In this document: piece after piece, positions 52,112-60,277 of the stretch
Position numbering within the stretch: position 1 is the first letter of the stretch
Layout: every line of letters begins with the position of its first letter
Source of the DNA: Bacteroidota bacterium
Lineage (GTDB): Bacteria > Bacteroidota > Bacteroidia > Palsa-948
Direction: 5' to 3'
Assembly (NCBI GenBank): GCA_016195025.1
Contig: JACQAL010000060.1
Location: 1 to 64,000, forward strand
Length of the DNA stretch: 64,000 nt
Notes under the pieces: generated by a model
The model's database searches: none
The model's input: the letters and a program-made list of their open reading frames with translations, nothing else
What the model was told of the DNA's origin: nothing
Program-made: the position numbers and the translations under genes

Positions 52112-53584
52112 ATGAATTTGAATCTCCTTATATCGATTCCAACGTTAACGCTTCTCGGCATTTTGTTGGCGAATAGAAAAATGGCGCGAGTGGTTGCATT
52201 AGTGGGTTCTTTTGCTCAGTTGGGTGCTGCACTGTTTATGCTTTTCTCCTATATGAAATCCAATGACGCCTCTCATCTTGCTTTTGAAGAAAGCCATGTC
52301 TGGTTTGCGCAATGGAATATTAATTATCATATTGGAGTAGATGCAATTTCCATTGCTATGGTATTGCTTACTTCTGTTGTTCTGGTTGCAGGAATTCTTG
52401 TTTCCTGGAACATCGAAGATAAGCCAAAAGAATTTTTCTTCTTACTTGTTATGCTTGCAACAGGCGCATTCGGATTTTTTATTTCGGTGGATTTGTTCGC
52501 GCAGTTTTTCTTTTTTGAACTCGCTGTCATTCCGAAATATCTTCTAATCGCCATCTGGGGAAGCGGACGAAAAGAATATTCCGCTATGAAACTGGTGCTG
52601 ATGCTGATGGGCGGTTCTTCGCTCGTTCTGATCGGTATTCTCGGATTTTATTTTTATTCATCGCAAGGAGGAGCTCCTTCGTTTGATTTACAAACGCTTT
52701 CTCATTTGAGTTTGACTCATGATCAGCAGATGTTCTTGTTCCCGATGCTGTTTGCAGGATTTGCTGTTCTCAGTGCGATGTTCCCATTTCATACATGGGC
52801 GCCTGACGGACATTCCTCTGCGCCAACTGCTGCTTCTATGTTCCTCGCGGGAATTTCCATGAAACTTGGTGGATACGGATGCCTGCGTGTTGCAACTTAT
52901 CTTTTGCCTGATGCTGCGCGCGAATATTCTCCTTACGTAATTATTCTTGCTTGTATTGGAATTTTATACGGAGCATTCGTCACGCTGAAACAAAAAGACA
53001 TCAAACTGATGAACGCGTATTCATCTGTTAGTCATTGCGGATTTGTTGTTCTCGGAATTGCGATGCTCACGCGAACTGCGATGACAGGCGCAGTTCTTCA
53101 AATGATCTCTCACGGAGTGATGACGGCTCTTTTCTTCGCTGTAATTGGAATGATCTACGAGCGTTCGCACACGCGCATTGGAAGTGAAATGGGTGGACTG
53201 ATGAAAGTGATGCCGTTCCTTGGCACAGTGTTTATTATAGCGGGATTAACTTCGCTCGGACTTCCGGGCTTCAGCGGATTTGTGGCGGAGATGACCGTGT
53301 TTGTCGGTTCATTTCAAAATGCAGATTTATTCCATCGTGTTGCAACCATCATTGCAACTGCTTCAATAGTTGTAACTGCAGTTTATATTTTACGAGCAGT
53401 GGGTGTTGCTCTATGGGGGCCGATAACGAAAAAAGAATTTGAAAAACTTTCTGACGCCACATGGAATGAAAAATTGGCCGGAGGAATTTTAGTTATGTCA
53501 ATTGTGATTATTGGAACAATGCCATGGTGGCTTTCAGATATGATTTCAAAATCAACAGAAGTATTATTTACGAGCGTGAAATGA
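52112..53584 (+). CDS. nuoM: NADH-quinone oxidoreductase subunit M
   Basis: A 490-residue antiporter-like subunit with about 14 helices. Seen are FFFFELAVIPKYLLIAIWG (the conserved Glu of helix 5), FPFHTWAPDGHSSAPTAASM and KLMNAYSSVSHCGFVVLGI. It couples electron transfer to proton pumping. It starts three bases after nuoL and its stop overlaps the nuoN ATG. Confidence 0.97.
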   Translation: MNLNLLISIPTLTLLGILLANRKMARVVALVGSFAQLGAALFMLFSYMKSNDASHLAFEESHVWFAQWNINYHIGVDAISIAMVLLTSVVLVAGILVSWNIEDKPKEFFFLLVMLATGAFGFFISVDLFAQFFFFELAVIPKYLLIAIWGSGRKEYSAMKLVLMLMGGSSLVLIGILGFYFYSSQGGAPSFDLQTLSHLSLTHDQQMFLFPMLFAGFAVLSAMFPFHTWAPDGHSSAPTAASMFLAGISMKLGGYGCLRVATYLLPDAAREYSPYVIILACIGILYGAFVTLKQKDIKLMNAYSSVSHCGFVVLGIAMLTRTAMTGAVLQMISHGVMTALFFAVIGMIYERSHTRIGSEMGGLMKVMPFLGTVFIIAGLTSLGLPGFSGFVAEMTVFVGSFQNADLFHRVATIIATASIVVTAVYILRAVGVALWGPITKKEFEKLSDATWNEKLAGGILVMSIVIIGTMPWWLSDMISKSTEVLFTSVK

Positions 53585-54996
53585 GCCTAATCAATTACAT
53601 ATCCATGATGCGTTTCGAAGTGCTTGCGCTTGGAATGGTGATTTTCCTTTTACTAGTAAAAGTTTTTTCTGAGAAACTAAATCCTTCTGTGATGCTGGGA
53701 TTTGTAAATGTTTCTCTGCTTCTAATGCTTGCTTCAGGATTCATCGGACATCCGTACGGAAGCATGTTCGGGGGAATGTTTCTGAATGACGGAACGCTGA
53801 TGCTTGAAAAATCCATAATTACTTTTGCAGTGCTGCTCATTTCTCTGCAGGCAAATAACTGGCTGAAAAATCATTCCAGCTATCTTGAATTTTATCTTTT
53901 ACTTTTCTCTGTTCTCATCGGAATGTATTTCATGATTTCTTCCGGAAACTTTCTGATGTTCTATCTCGGACTTGAAACTGCAACGATTCCTCTCACAGCG
54001 CTTGTTGCTTTTGATTTTAATAAAATCCGTTCAGCAGAAGGAGCTGGCAAAATGATTTTGTCTTCTGCTTTTTCTTCCGCTATATTACTCTTCTGCCTTT
54101 CCTTATTATATGGAACAACCGGCTCGCTGGATTTTGGTGCTGTCTCTCAAAATTTTTCACCTGATTTATTATCACTTTTAGGTTTATCTCTTCTTCTCGT
54201 AGGATTTGCGTTTAAAATTTCAGTCGTTCCTTTCCATCTCTGGACGGCAGATACGTACGAAGGTTCACCCGTAGCCATCACTACTTTCCTTTCAGTAGTT
54301 TCCAAAGGCGCGGCTGTTTTCATTTTCATGACAATTCTCTACAGAGTTTTCGGACATCTATATGAGAAATGGATTCATGCACTGGTGCTTCTTTCGGCAA
54401 TCACCATGACCATCGGAAATCTTTTCGCGATGAGGCAGTCCAATATCAAACGATTTCTTGCTTTCTCTTCTATCACTCAAGCGGGATATATTTTGATAGG
54501 TGTTGCTTCCGGAACAATGCAGGGAATGTCTTCAGTAATTTATTTTCTGCTGATTTATATTTTCTCCAACGTGGGCGCATTCACAGTCGTTTCTCTCATC
54601 AGCGATAAAACCGGTAAAGACGATATAGATGATTACAAAGGACTTTACAAAACAAATCCAAAGCTTGCCCTTGCTATGATGATTGCGTTACTTTCTCTGG
54701 CAGGAGTTCCGCCTACGGCAGGTTTCTTCGGAAAATTATTTCTGCTTACATCAGGTGCTTCCGCAGGATTGATAACTCTCCTTATCATCGCTTCATTGAA
54801 CATGGTTATTTCACTTTATTATTATCTGAAAATTGTTAAAGTAATGTTCGTAGATAAAAATGAAACTCCGATTGAAAATTTCTCCAGCGACATTTTGTCA
54901 AAAGTTGTTTTGGTACTCTGCATGATAGGAATTCTTGCTATAGGATTTGCAAATTATATTTTTGAATACATCCACTCACTTAGTTTTGGAATATGA
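53581..54996 (+). CDS. nuoN: NADH-quinone oxidoreductase subunit N
   Basis: A 471-residue antiporter-like subunit. The ATG at 53581 is chosen because it overlaps the nuoM stop (ATGA) as elsewhere in the operon. A further upstream in-frame ATG at 53524 would lie deep in nuoM. Signatures include FLMFYLGLETATIPLTALVAF, FKISVVPFHLWTADTYEGSP and KRFLAFSSITQAGYILIG. It ends the canonical complex I set. One more gene overlaps its stop. Confidence 0.96.
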   Translation: MSLINYISMMRFEVLALGMVIFLLLVKVFSEKLNPSVMLGFVNVSLLLMLASGFIGHPYGSMFGGMFLNDGTLMLEKSIITFAVLLISLQANNWLKNHSSYLEFYLLLFSVLIGMYFMISSGNFLMFYLGLETATIPLTALVAFDFNKIRSAEGAGKMILSSAFSSAILLFCLSLLYGTTGSLDFGAVSQNFSPDLLSLLGLSLLLVGFAFKISVVPFHLWTADTYEGSPVAITTFLSVVSKGAAVFIFMTILYRVFGHLYEKWIHALVLLSAITMTIGNLFAMRQSNIKRFLAFSSITQAGYILIGVASGTMQGMSSVIYFLLIYIFSNVGAFTVVSLISDKTGKDDIDDYKGLYKTNPKLALAMMIALLSLAGVPPTAGFFGKLFLLTSGASAGLITLLIIASLNMVISLYYYLKIVKVMFVDKNETPIENFSSDILSKVVLVLCMIGILAIGFANYIFEYIHSLSFGI

Positions 54997-55418
54997 ATCG
55001 TTTAAGTAAAGAAGGACATATCGTTGAAGAGTTGAATGGCGTTCGTTGTTCTATCGTAGAAAAAAATGTTTCGCCTGAGCGTGTTGAGTTCCTGAAAAAT
55101 CTTTTGGAGCATAACGGATACACGGTAATGGTTGCACAAACTCCTCCGCCTCCTGTGAAACCTCCACCGAAACCTCCCGCTCCTGTCATTGGTCCTGATG
55201 GATTGGCTGTAGCAGTTGCACCCCCACCGCCACCGCCTCCTCCGCCACCCGCGCCAAATACTTTTACGGTTGGCGTTACAAATATTTCTTTTCATCCGAT
55301 GCTTGCCGTATATGAACGTTCGCTTTTTACTTCAGAGGGAAAAATTGTTTCCATCGCTTACTGGAACCAGGAGCCCGAGAAGGAAGAAGAGTTGTATTGG
55401 CAGAGAAGGAAAAAATAA
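54993..55418 (+). CDS. Unknown proline-rich protein at the end of the nuo operon
   Basis: A 141-residue protein I cannot assign. Residues 1-50 (EELNGVRCSIVEKNVSPERVEFLKNLLEHNGYTVMVA) look like a small alpha/beta module. Residues about 51-94 are a proline-rich linker including ten consecutive prolines. The C-terminal 47 residues (FTVGVTNISFHPMLAVYERSLF, then IAYWNQ and a charged end) look folded. There is no signal peptide or membrane helix. The 4-bp overlap with nuoN shows co-translation, so a role in assembly or activity of this complex I is possible. This is inferred from position only. Confidence 0.7.
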   Translation: MNRLSKEGHIVEELNGVRCSIVEKNVSPERVEFLKNLLEHNGYTVMVAQTPPPPVKPPPKPPAPVIGPDGLAVAVAPPPPPPPPPPAPNTFTVGVTNISFHPMLAVYERSLFTSEGKIVSIAYWNQEPEKEEELYWQRRKK

Positions 55419-55441
55419 TTTTACCGTAAAAAAATTTTCTT

Positions 55442-55449
55442 TACTTTTG
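55442..55449 (+). promoter_or_regulatory. -7 element for the STAS-like pair
   Basis: TACTTTTG matches TAnnTTTG, 18 bp before the ATG at 55468. Confidence 0.5.
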
Positions 55450-55467
55450 TTCAGCATTTATGACGCA

Positions 55468-55877
55468 ATGAAATCCAGAAAAGAATTCCCTTCCTTTTTT
55501 ATTTCTCTCCTCGGGGAAGGAATTGTTCACGTTGAAATGAAAGATGTAAAAGAAATGTCGGTGAAAGACACGATGCAGATTTACGATGAAATGGAGCGGT
55601 TGGGCAATGGAGAAAAAATGTGCGTGCTGACCACCTTCAACGGATTTATTTCTTCGCAGGATAAAGAAGTTTCAAAATATGCAACGACTGAGCGTGCGAA
55701 AAAACTTGTGCTTGCCACTGCTTATGTGTTCGATTCTTTGGCTTTGAGAATAGCTGTAAATTTTTTATGAACTTTCAAAAACAAATTGCTCAGCGAAAAA
55801 TTTTTGATGACAAAAAACAAGCACTTGCCTGGCTGAGAAAAATGCGGGAAGAAATTCTTGCCCCCGTTGAACGCTGA
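55468..55877 (+). pseudogene. STAS/SpoIIAA-like protein, frameshifted
   Basis: The frame from the ATG at 55468 (MKSRKEFPSFFISLLGEGIV) stops at 55768-55770, just after a run of six T residues (55761-55766). With one more T the frame continues as VNFFMNFQKQIAQRKIFDDK, then ALAWLRKM, to the stop at 55875-55877. It then matches the whole length of the intact neighbour (55891-56277). So this is one of two tandem paralogues with a -1 indel in a homopolymer. The cause could be a real mutation, phase variation or a sequencing error. A STAS-like fold is a guess from size and the ending ALxWL. Confidence 0.7.
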
Positions 55878-55890
55878 TTCTTTTTTATGA

Positions 55891-56277
55891 ATGAAAAAAG
55901 ATTTTCCCACCTTTTCCATTTCTGAAATCGAAAAAGGAATTGCTTTTATCGAATACAAGGGAATTGAAATGGGGCTGAAAGAAATCATTGAACTTTATGA
56001 CGAGATAGAAAATTTCGGCAATGGAAAAAAGATTGCCATTCTTAATACGTTTAAAGAGTTTATTCCTTCCAACGAGGAAACGATGAAATACGTGGAAGGA
56101 GAACGTCCGCCAAAACTTTTATATGCTTCGGCAATTGTCGTGGAATCGCTCGCAACACGCCTTGCGATGATGATGTTTATGCGATTCAACAAACAAAGAG
56201 TTCCGCGAAAAGTTTTTAACAGCAAAAAGAAAGCGATGAAGTGGCTCAGAGAAATGAGTAGGAAAAAATCAGATTGA
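55891..56277 (+). CDS. STAS/SpoIIAA-like small protein, intact paralogue
   Basis: A 128-residue cytoplasmic protein (KKDFPTFSISEIEKGIAFIE, then IIELYDEIENFGNGKKIAIL, SLATRLAMMMFMRFN and FNSKKKAMKWLREM). The pattern of beta strand, helix, beta strand and a C-terminal FxxxxxAxxWL is like the SpoIIAA/STAS-like families of small regulators in Bacteroidota. Exact family not certain. It is 13 bp after the frameshifted copy. Its last 9 bp overlap the threonine aldolase gene tail to tail. Confidence 0.65.
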   Translation: MKKDFPTFSISEIEKGIAFIEYKGIEMGLKEIIELYDEIENFGNGKKIAILNTFKEFIPSNEETMKYVEGERPPKLLYASAIVVESLATRLAMMMFMRFNKQRVPRKVFNSKKKAMKWLREMSRKKSD

Positions 56278-57291
56278 TTTCAGCGCCTTCAAAGTTTTTT
56301 CCAGCATCTCATCAGTGAAGTCAAGGTGAGTAACAAAGCGCACCATTTTTTTTCCAAAGGCAATTCCTTTCACATCTTTCTCTCCAAGTTTCGCTATGAA
56401 TTCCTGAGAAGTCATTGGTTCTTTTACAGTGAAGATGATAATGTTTGTCGTGACGGGAAGAAGTTCCTGAACATAGGGAGCAGTTTTTAATACTTCCGCA
56501 ATTTTCTGTGCGCGGATATGGTCTTCTTTCAAACGTTTGATATTATTGTCGAGCGCGTAAAGTCCCGCACTTGCAATGAATCCCGCCTGACGCATTCCTC
56601 CTCCGAAAACTTTTCGCACTCTTCGTGCTTTTTTAATGTAGTCTGCATCGCCAACTAAAACAGAACCGACAGGACAACCTAATCCTTTTGAAAAACAAAT
56701 GGAAACTGAATCAAAATACTTTGCAGTTTCAGCAGGAGAATCTCCTGTTTCAGCGAGCGCGTTAAAAATTCGCGCGCCATCCAGGTGAAGTTTCAAATTA
56801 TTTTTCTTGCAGACTTCAGAGATTTCTTTGATTGAGTCCAGAGAATAATAACTTCCACCAGCGCGGTTCACTGTATTTTCCAAACACACCAGCGTTGTCT
56901 GCGGAAGCCAGTCAAATGGCGCATTAATATTTTCCGAAACTTGTTGAGCGGAAAGCCTTCCCTGGTCTCCGTTCACCAATCGCACCTGAACTCCGGAGTT
57001 GAAAGCAATTCCTCCCGCTTCATTTATATAAATGTGCGCGGCAATATCGCAGATCAATTCATTGCCCGGCTGCGTGTGCGCTTTGATAGCGACCTGATTC
57101 GTCATTGTTCCCGAAGGACAATACACGCCCGCTTCTTTTCCGAAAAGTTTTGCTGTGCGTTCTTCCAGCAGATTTACGCTCGGGTCTTCTTTGAAAACAT
57201 CATCGCCTACTTGCGCGTTCATCATCGCTTCGAGCATTCCTTTGGATGGGCGCGTAACGGTATCACTTCTTAAGTCAATAAATTTTTCCAT
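56269..57291 (-). CDS. ltaE: Low-specificity L-threonine aldolase
   Basis: A 340-residue PLP enzyme that splits L-threonine and L-allo-threonine to glycine and acetaldehyde. The N-terminus IDLRSDTVTRPSKGMLEAM is the family signature. VGDDVFKEDPSVNLLEE and HLDGARIFNA follow, and the cofactor lysine lies in SICFSKGLGCPVGSVL. Length is normal. It is divergent from the ABC ATPase gene, with minus-strand TAAATTCG and plus-strand TATATTCG elements in the 67-bp gap. Confidence 0.95.
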   Translation of the reverse strand: MEKFIDLRSDTVTRPSKGMLEAMMNAQVGDDVFKEDPSVNLLEERTAKLFGKEAGVYCPSGTMTNQVAIKAHTQPGNELICDIAAHIYINEAGGIAFNSGVQVRLVNGDQGRLSAQQVSENINAPFDWLPQTTLVCLENTVNRAGGSYYSLDSIKEISEVCKKNNLKLHLDGARIFNALAETGDSPAETAKYFDSVSICFSKGLGCPVGSVLVGDADYIKKARRVRKVFGGGMRQAGFIASAGLYALDNNIKRLKEDHIRAQKIAEVLKTAPYVQELLPVTTNIIIFTVKEPMTSQEFIAKLGEKDVKGIAFGKKMVRFVTHLDFTDEMLEKTLKALKSI

Positions 57292-57309
57292 AGAGAAAAA
57301 TAGGGATTG

Positions 57310-57317
57310 CGAATTTA
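57310..57317 (-). promoter_or_regulatory. -7 element for ltaE
   Basis: On the minus strand this reads TAAATTCG, 18 bp before the start, one change from consensus. Confidence 0.4.
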
Positions 57318-57346
57318 CAAATAACCTTCATATAGAAATCCATTTG

Positions 57347-57354
57347 TATATTCG
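57347..57354 (+). promoter_or_regulatory. -7 element for the ABC ATPase gene
   Basis: TATATTCG, one change from TAnnTTTG, 4 bp before the ATG at 57359. Confidence 0.4.
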
Positions 57355-57358
57355 CCCG

Positions 57359-58303
57359 ATGGAAATTATTTCTGCGCAAAATATTGTAAAACGTTTCGCC
57401 AATCACACAGCGTTGGATGAAGTAAGTATTTCCATTCCTGAAAAAAGTGTTTTTGGTTTGCTCGGTCCGAACGGAGCAGGAAAAACCACGCTTATACGCA
57501 TCATCAATCAAATTACCGCACCCGACAGCGGACAGGTTTTGTTCAACGGAGAAAAACTTTCGCAAAAACATATTGAGCAAATCGGCTACCTGCCCGAAGA
57601 GCGCGGGCTCTACAAAAAAATGGAAGTGGGCGAACAATGCCTTTACCTTGCGCAGTTAAAAGGTCTAAGTAAAAAAGAAGCGCAGAAGAAATTAAAAATA
57701 TGGTTTGAGAAATTTGAGATGGGTAGTTGGTGGAAAAAGAAAGTGGAAGAACTCTCTAAAGGAATGCAGCAGAAAGTTCAGTTTGTGGCAACCGTTATTC
57801 ATGAGCCGCGAGTTTTAATTCTCGATGAACCCTTCAGCGGGTTTGATCCCATCAATGCCAACCTTATCAAGAATGAATTGCTTGAACTGAAAGCAAAAGG
57901 TTCCACCATCATGCTTTCCACGCATAATATGAATTCGGTGGAAGAACTCTGCGGCCATATTGCGCTTATCAACAATGCAAAAACAATTCTGCATGGCTCG
58001 GTAAAAGAAATACGCCAGCAATATAAATCAGATACGTATGAAGTGGATTTCACAGGTGACTTGATCACATTTACAAAATCGCTCTATGTAAATTTTGAAT
58101 TACTGGAAAAAAATCAGGAGGGAACGCATTGCAAAGTCAAAGTAAAACTTCTACGAAACAAAACTCCGAACGATTTGCTTGAAACCATTCTTCCATTCGT
58201 TCAGATACAGGGCCTCCGCGAAATCCTGCCAAGCATGAACGATATTTTTATTTCGAAAGTGAAAGAAACAGAAATTCATTCAACAGTAAACCTTACTGAA
58301 TAA
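57359..58303 (+). CDS. ABC transporter ATP-binding protein (DUF4162 type)
   Basis: A 314-residue ATPase from the ATG at 57359; longer in-frame starts run into ltaE. Walker A is GPNGAGKTT, the signature is ELSKGMQQKV, Walker B is VLILDEPFSG, and the H-loop is STHNM. The C-terminal 80 residues (TYEVDFTGDLITF, then REILPSMNDIFISKV) match the DUF4162 extension of NatA/YhaQ-like exporters. Such ATPases usually sit beside a membrane permease, but the next gene is an SDR, so the partner must be elsewhere. Confidence 0.92.
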   Translation: MEIISAQNIVKRFANHTALDEVSISIPEKSVFGLLGPNGAGKTTLIRIINQITAPDSGQVLFNGEKLSQKHIEQIGYLPEERGLYKKMEVGEQCLYLAQLKGLSKKEAQKKLKIWFEKFEMGSWWKKKVEELSKGMQQKVQFVATVIHEPRVLILDEPFSGFDPINANLIKNELLELKAKGSTIMLSTHNMNSVEELCGHIALINNAKTILHGSVKEIRQQYKSDTYEVDFTGDLITFTKSLYVNFELLEKNQEGTHCKVKVKLLRNKTPNDLLETILPFVQIQGLREILPSMNDIFISKVKETEIHSTVNLTE

Positions 58304-58309
58304 TATTTA

Positions 58310-58981
58310 ATGAATATTATTATTACAGGTGCAAGCAGGGGAATTGGCTATGAAACCGCCCAGCTTCTTTCCAAAGAACATAAAGTAATTGGAATTGCAA
58401 GAACTATCGCTGGCCGGAATTTAAAATCTCCGCCAACTTTTATTTCTCTTCCTTTTGATTTGGAAAAAGGAAATATAAAAAAGGATTTGCTTCCGCAGAT
58501 TAAAAAACATTTTGATTCGGCAGATGTTTTAATTAATAATGCAGCAGCATTTTTCAGAAAACCTTTTGAAAAAATTTCACGACAAGATTTCGAAAAAATA
58601 TTTCAGGTAAATGTTTTTTCTGTTGCTGAATTAACCCAGGCAATCCTTCCTTTGATGAAAAAAGGACACGTCCTTAACATTGCTTCTATGGGAGGAATAC
58701 AGGGAAGCATAAAATTTCCGGGACTTTCCGCTTATAGTTCCAGCAAAGGCGCGCTAATTACGCTTACAGAATGCTTGGCAGAAGAATACAAAAACAAAAA
58801 TATTTCTTTTAACGCAATTGCTTTTGGTGCGGTTCAAACCGAAATGCTTTCGGAAGCATTTCCAAATTTCAAAGCGCCTCTTACCGCAACGCAGGCAGCA
58901 GAGTTTGTTTCTTACTTTGCAGTAAACGGAAATAAATATTTCAACGGAAAAATTTTGCAGATGGCTTTATCTACTCCGTAA
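58310..58981 (+). CDS. Short-chain dehydrogenase/reductase
   Basis: A 223-residue classical SDR. The cofactor motif is ITGASRGIGYETA, the NNAA box is VLINNAAAF, the catalytic Ser is in NIASMGG, and Tyr-Lys is in SAYSSSKGALI. The cofactor is NAD(P); the substrate is not evident. It lies 6 bp after the ABC ATPase and 5 bp before an MFS gene, so the three are probably one transcript. Confidence 0.9.
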   Translation: MNIIITGASRGIGYETAQLLSKEHKVIGIARTIAGRNLKSPPTFISLPFDLEKGNIKKDLLPQIKKHFDSADVLINNAAAFFRKPFEKISRQDFEKIFQVNVFSVAELTQAILPLMKKGHVLNIASMGGIQGSIKFPGLSAYSSSKGALITLTECLAEEYKNKNISFNAIAFGAVQTEMLSEAFPNFKAPLTATQAAEFVSYFAVNGNKYFNGKILQMALSTP

Positions 58982-58986
58982 ATTTT

Positions 58987-60240
58987 GTGAGTTTAGAAAA
59001 AAATAATCCTTCCTCTCCCTTTTCTTCGTTTCAGAATAAAGAATTTCTCTGGTATCTTTTAGCGCGGTTCGGATTAATTCTTGGCGCGCAAATGCAATAT
59101 ACAATTGTTGGCTGGCAAATAAAAGAACTGACGAATGATGCGCTTTCACTTGGTCTCATCGGTTTGGGAGAAGCAATTCCTTTTCTCGCCATTGCTCCGT
59201 TTGCCGGACACATTGCCGATATAATTGACAGAAAAAAAATTCTTTTTGTTTCCACTGTAGCAATGATGTTTTCATCCGCATTTCTTTTCTGGTTCACCGT
59301 AGATTCTTCCATCATAAATAATTTCGGCACGTTTCCCATTTACTCAGTAATTTTTCTCACCGGAATTGCCAGGGGATTTATCGGTCCCACTTATTTTGCA
59401 TTGCTCCCACAAATTGTTTCGCGGGAACTGATTCCAAATGCCGCCACCTGGAGTTCCACTATTTTTCACATCTGTGTGGTGGCGGGTCCCGCAGCAGGCG
59501 GATTGATTCTTGGATTTGCGGGAATGAATTATGCGTACGCAGTTTCATTTGTAATGATTGCTTTTTCTCTTCTCTCTATACTTTTTATAAAAAGCCATCC
59601 GCTGCCGAAAAAAGAATCCAAAGATTCATTTGTTACCAATCTTTCTGCGGGAATCCGTTTCGTACTAAAAAATCAAATTGTGTTCAGCGCGCTCTCGCTC
59701 GATTTGTTCGCAGTTCTTTTTGGCGGAGCAACCGCACTGCTTCCTATTTTCGCTACAGATATTCTGCACGTGGGCAGCGAAGGTTTTGGGTTTCTCCGCG
59801 CAGCTCCTGCATTTGGTGCGGTGGTAATGGCGGGAGTTCTTGCTTATTTTCCTCCGCAGAAAAAAGCGGGAACAACTTTACTCTGGTCGGTGGCATTATT
59901 TGGAGTTTGCATTATTCTTTTTGCGGTTTCAAAAAATTTTTATCTCTCACTTTTCATCCTTGCGCTCAGCGGAGCGTTTGACAATGTAAGCGTAGTGGTT
60001 CGCCATATAATTCTTCAACTTGCCACACCGGATGACATGCGCGGGCGAGTTGCTGCAGTGAACGGAATGTTCATTGGTTCATCGAATGAAATCGGTGCGT
60101 TTGAATCGGGAGTTGCCGCAAAACTTCTTGGATTAATTCCATCCGTAATTTTTGGCGGCTGCATGACGATTGGAATTGTGGGATTGATCGGGAAAATTTC
60201 TCCACGCTTAAGAAAATTAGATTTACAATCCATGCAATAG
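58987..60240 (+). CDS. MFS transporter (enterobactin exporter/EntS-like)
   Basis: A 417-residue carrier with 12 predicted helices. The GTG at 58987 is used as start because no ATG precedes the first helix (LARFGLILGAQMQYTIVGW). The cytoplasmic loop after helix 2 reads FAGHIADIIDRKKILF, the MFS motif A. The helix 10 region has FDNVSVVVRHIILQLATPDDMRGRVAA, typical of the MFS_3/EntS subgroup (quoted in part: LATPDDMRGRVAA). It probably exports a small molecule. Last gene of the ABC-SDR-MFS run. Confidence 0.88.
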   Translation: MSLEKNNPSSPFSSFQNKEFLWYLLARFGLILGAQMQYTIVGWQIKELTNDALSLGLIGLGEAIPFLAIAPFAGHIADIIDRKKILFVSTVAMMFSSAFLFWFTVDSSIINNFGTFPIYSVIFLTGIARGFIGPTYFALLPQIVSRELIPNAATWSSTIFHICVVAGPAAGGLILGFAGMNYAYAVSFVMIAFSLLSILFIKSHPLPKKESKDSFVTNLSAGIRFVLKNQIVFSALSLDLFAVLFGGATALLPIFATDILHVGSEGFGFLRAAPAFGAVVMAGVLAYFPPQKKAGTTLLWSVALFGVCIILFAVSKNFYLSLFILALSGAFDNVSVVVRHIILQLATPDDMRGRVAAVNGMFIGSSNEIGAFESGVAAKLLGLIPSVIFGGCMTIGIVGLIGKISPRLRKLDLQSMQ

Positions 60241-60248
60241 AAATGTTT

Positions 60249-60256
60249 TATTTTTG
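60249..60256 (+). promoter_or_regulatory. -7 element for the SRPBCC/GyrI-like gene
   Basis: TATTTTTG matches TAnnTTTG, 21 bp before the ATG at 60278. Confidence 0.5.
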
Positions 60257-60277
60257 CTCCCCATTAAAAAAAATCCC

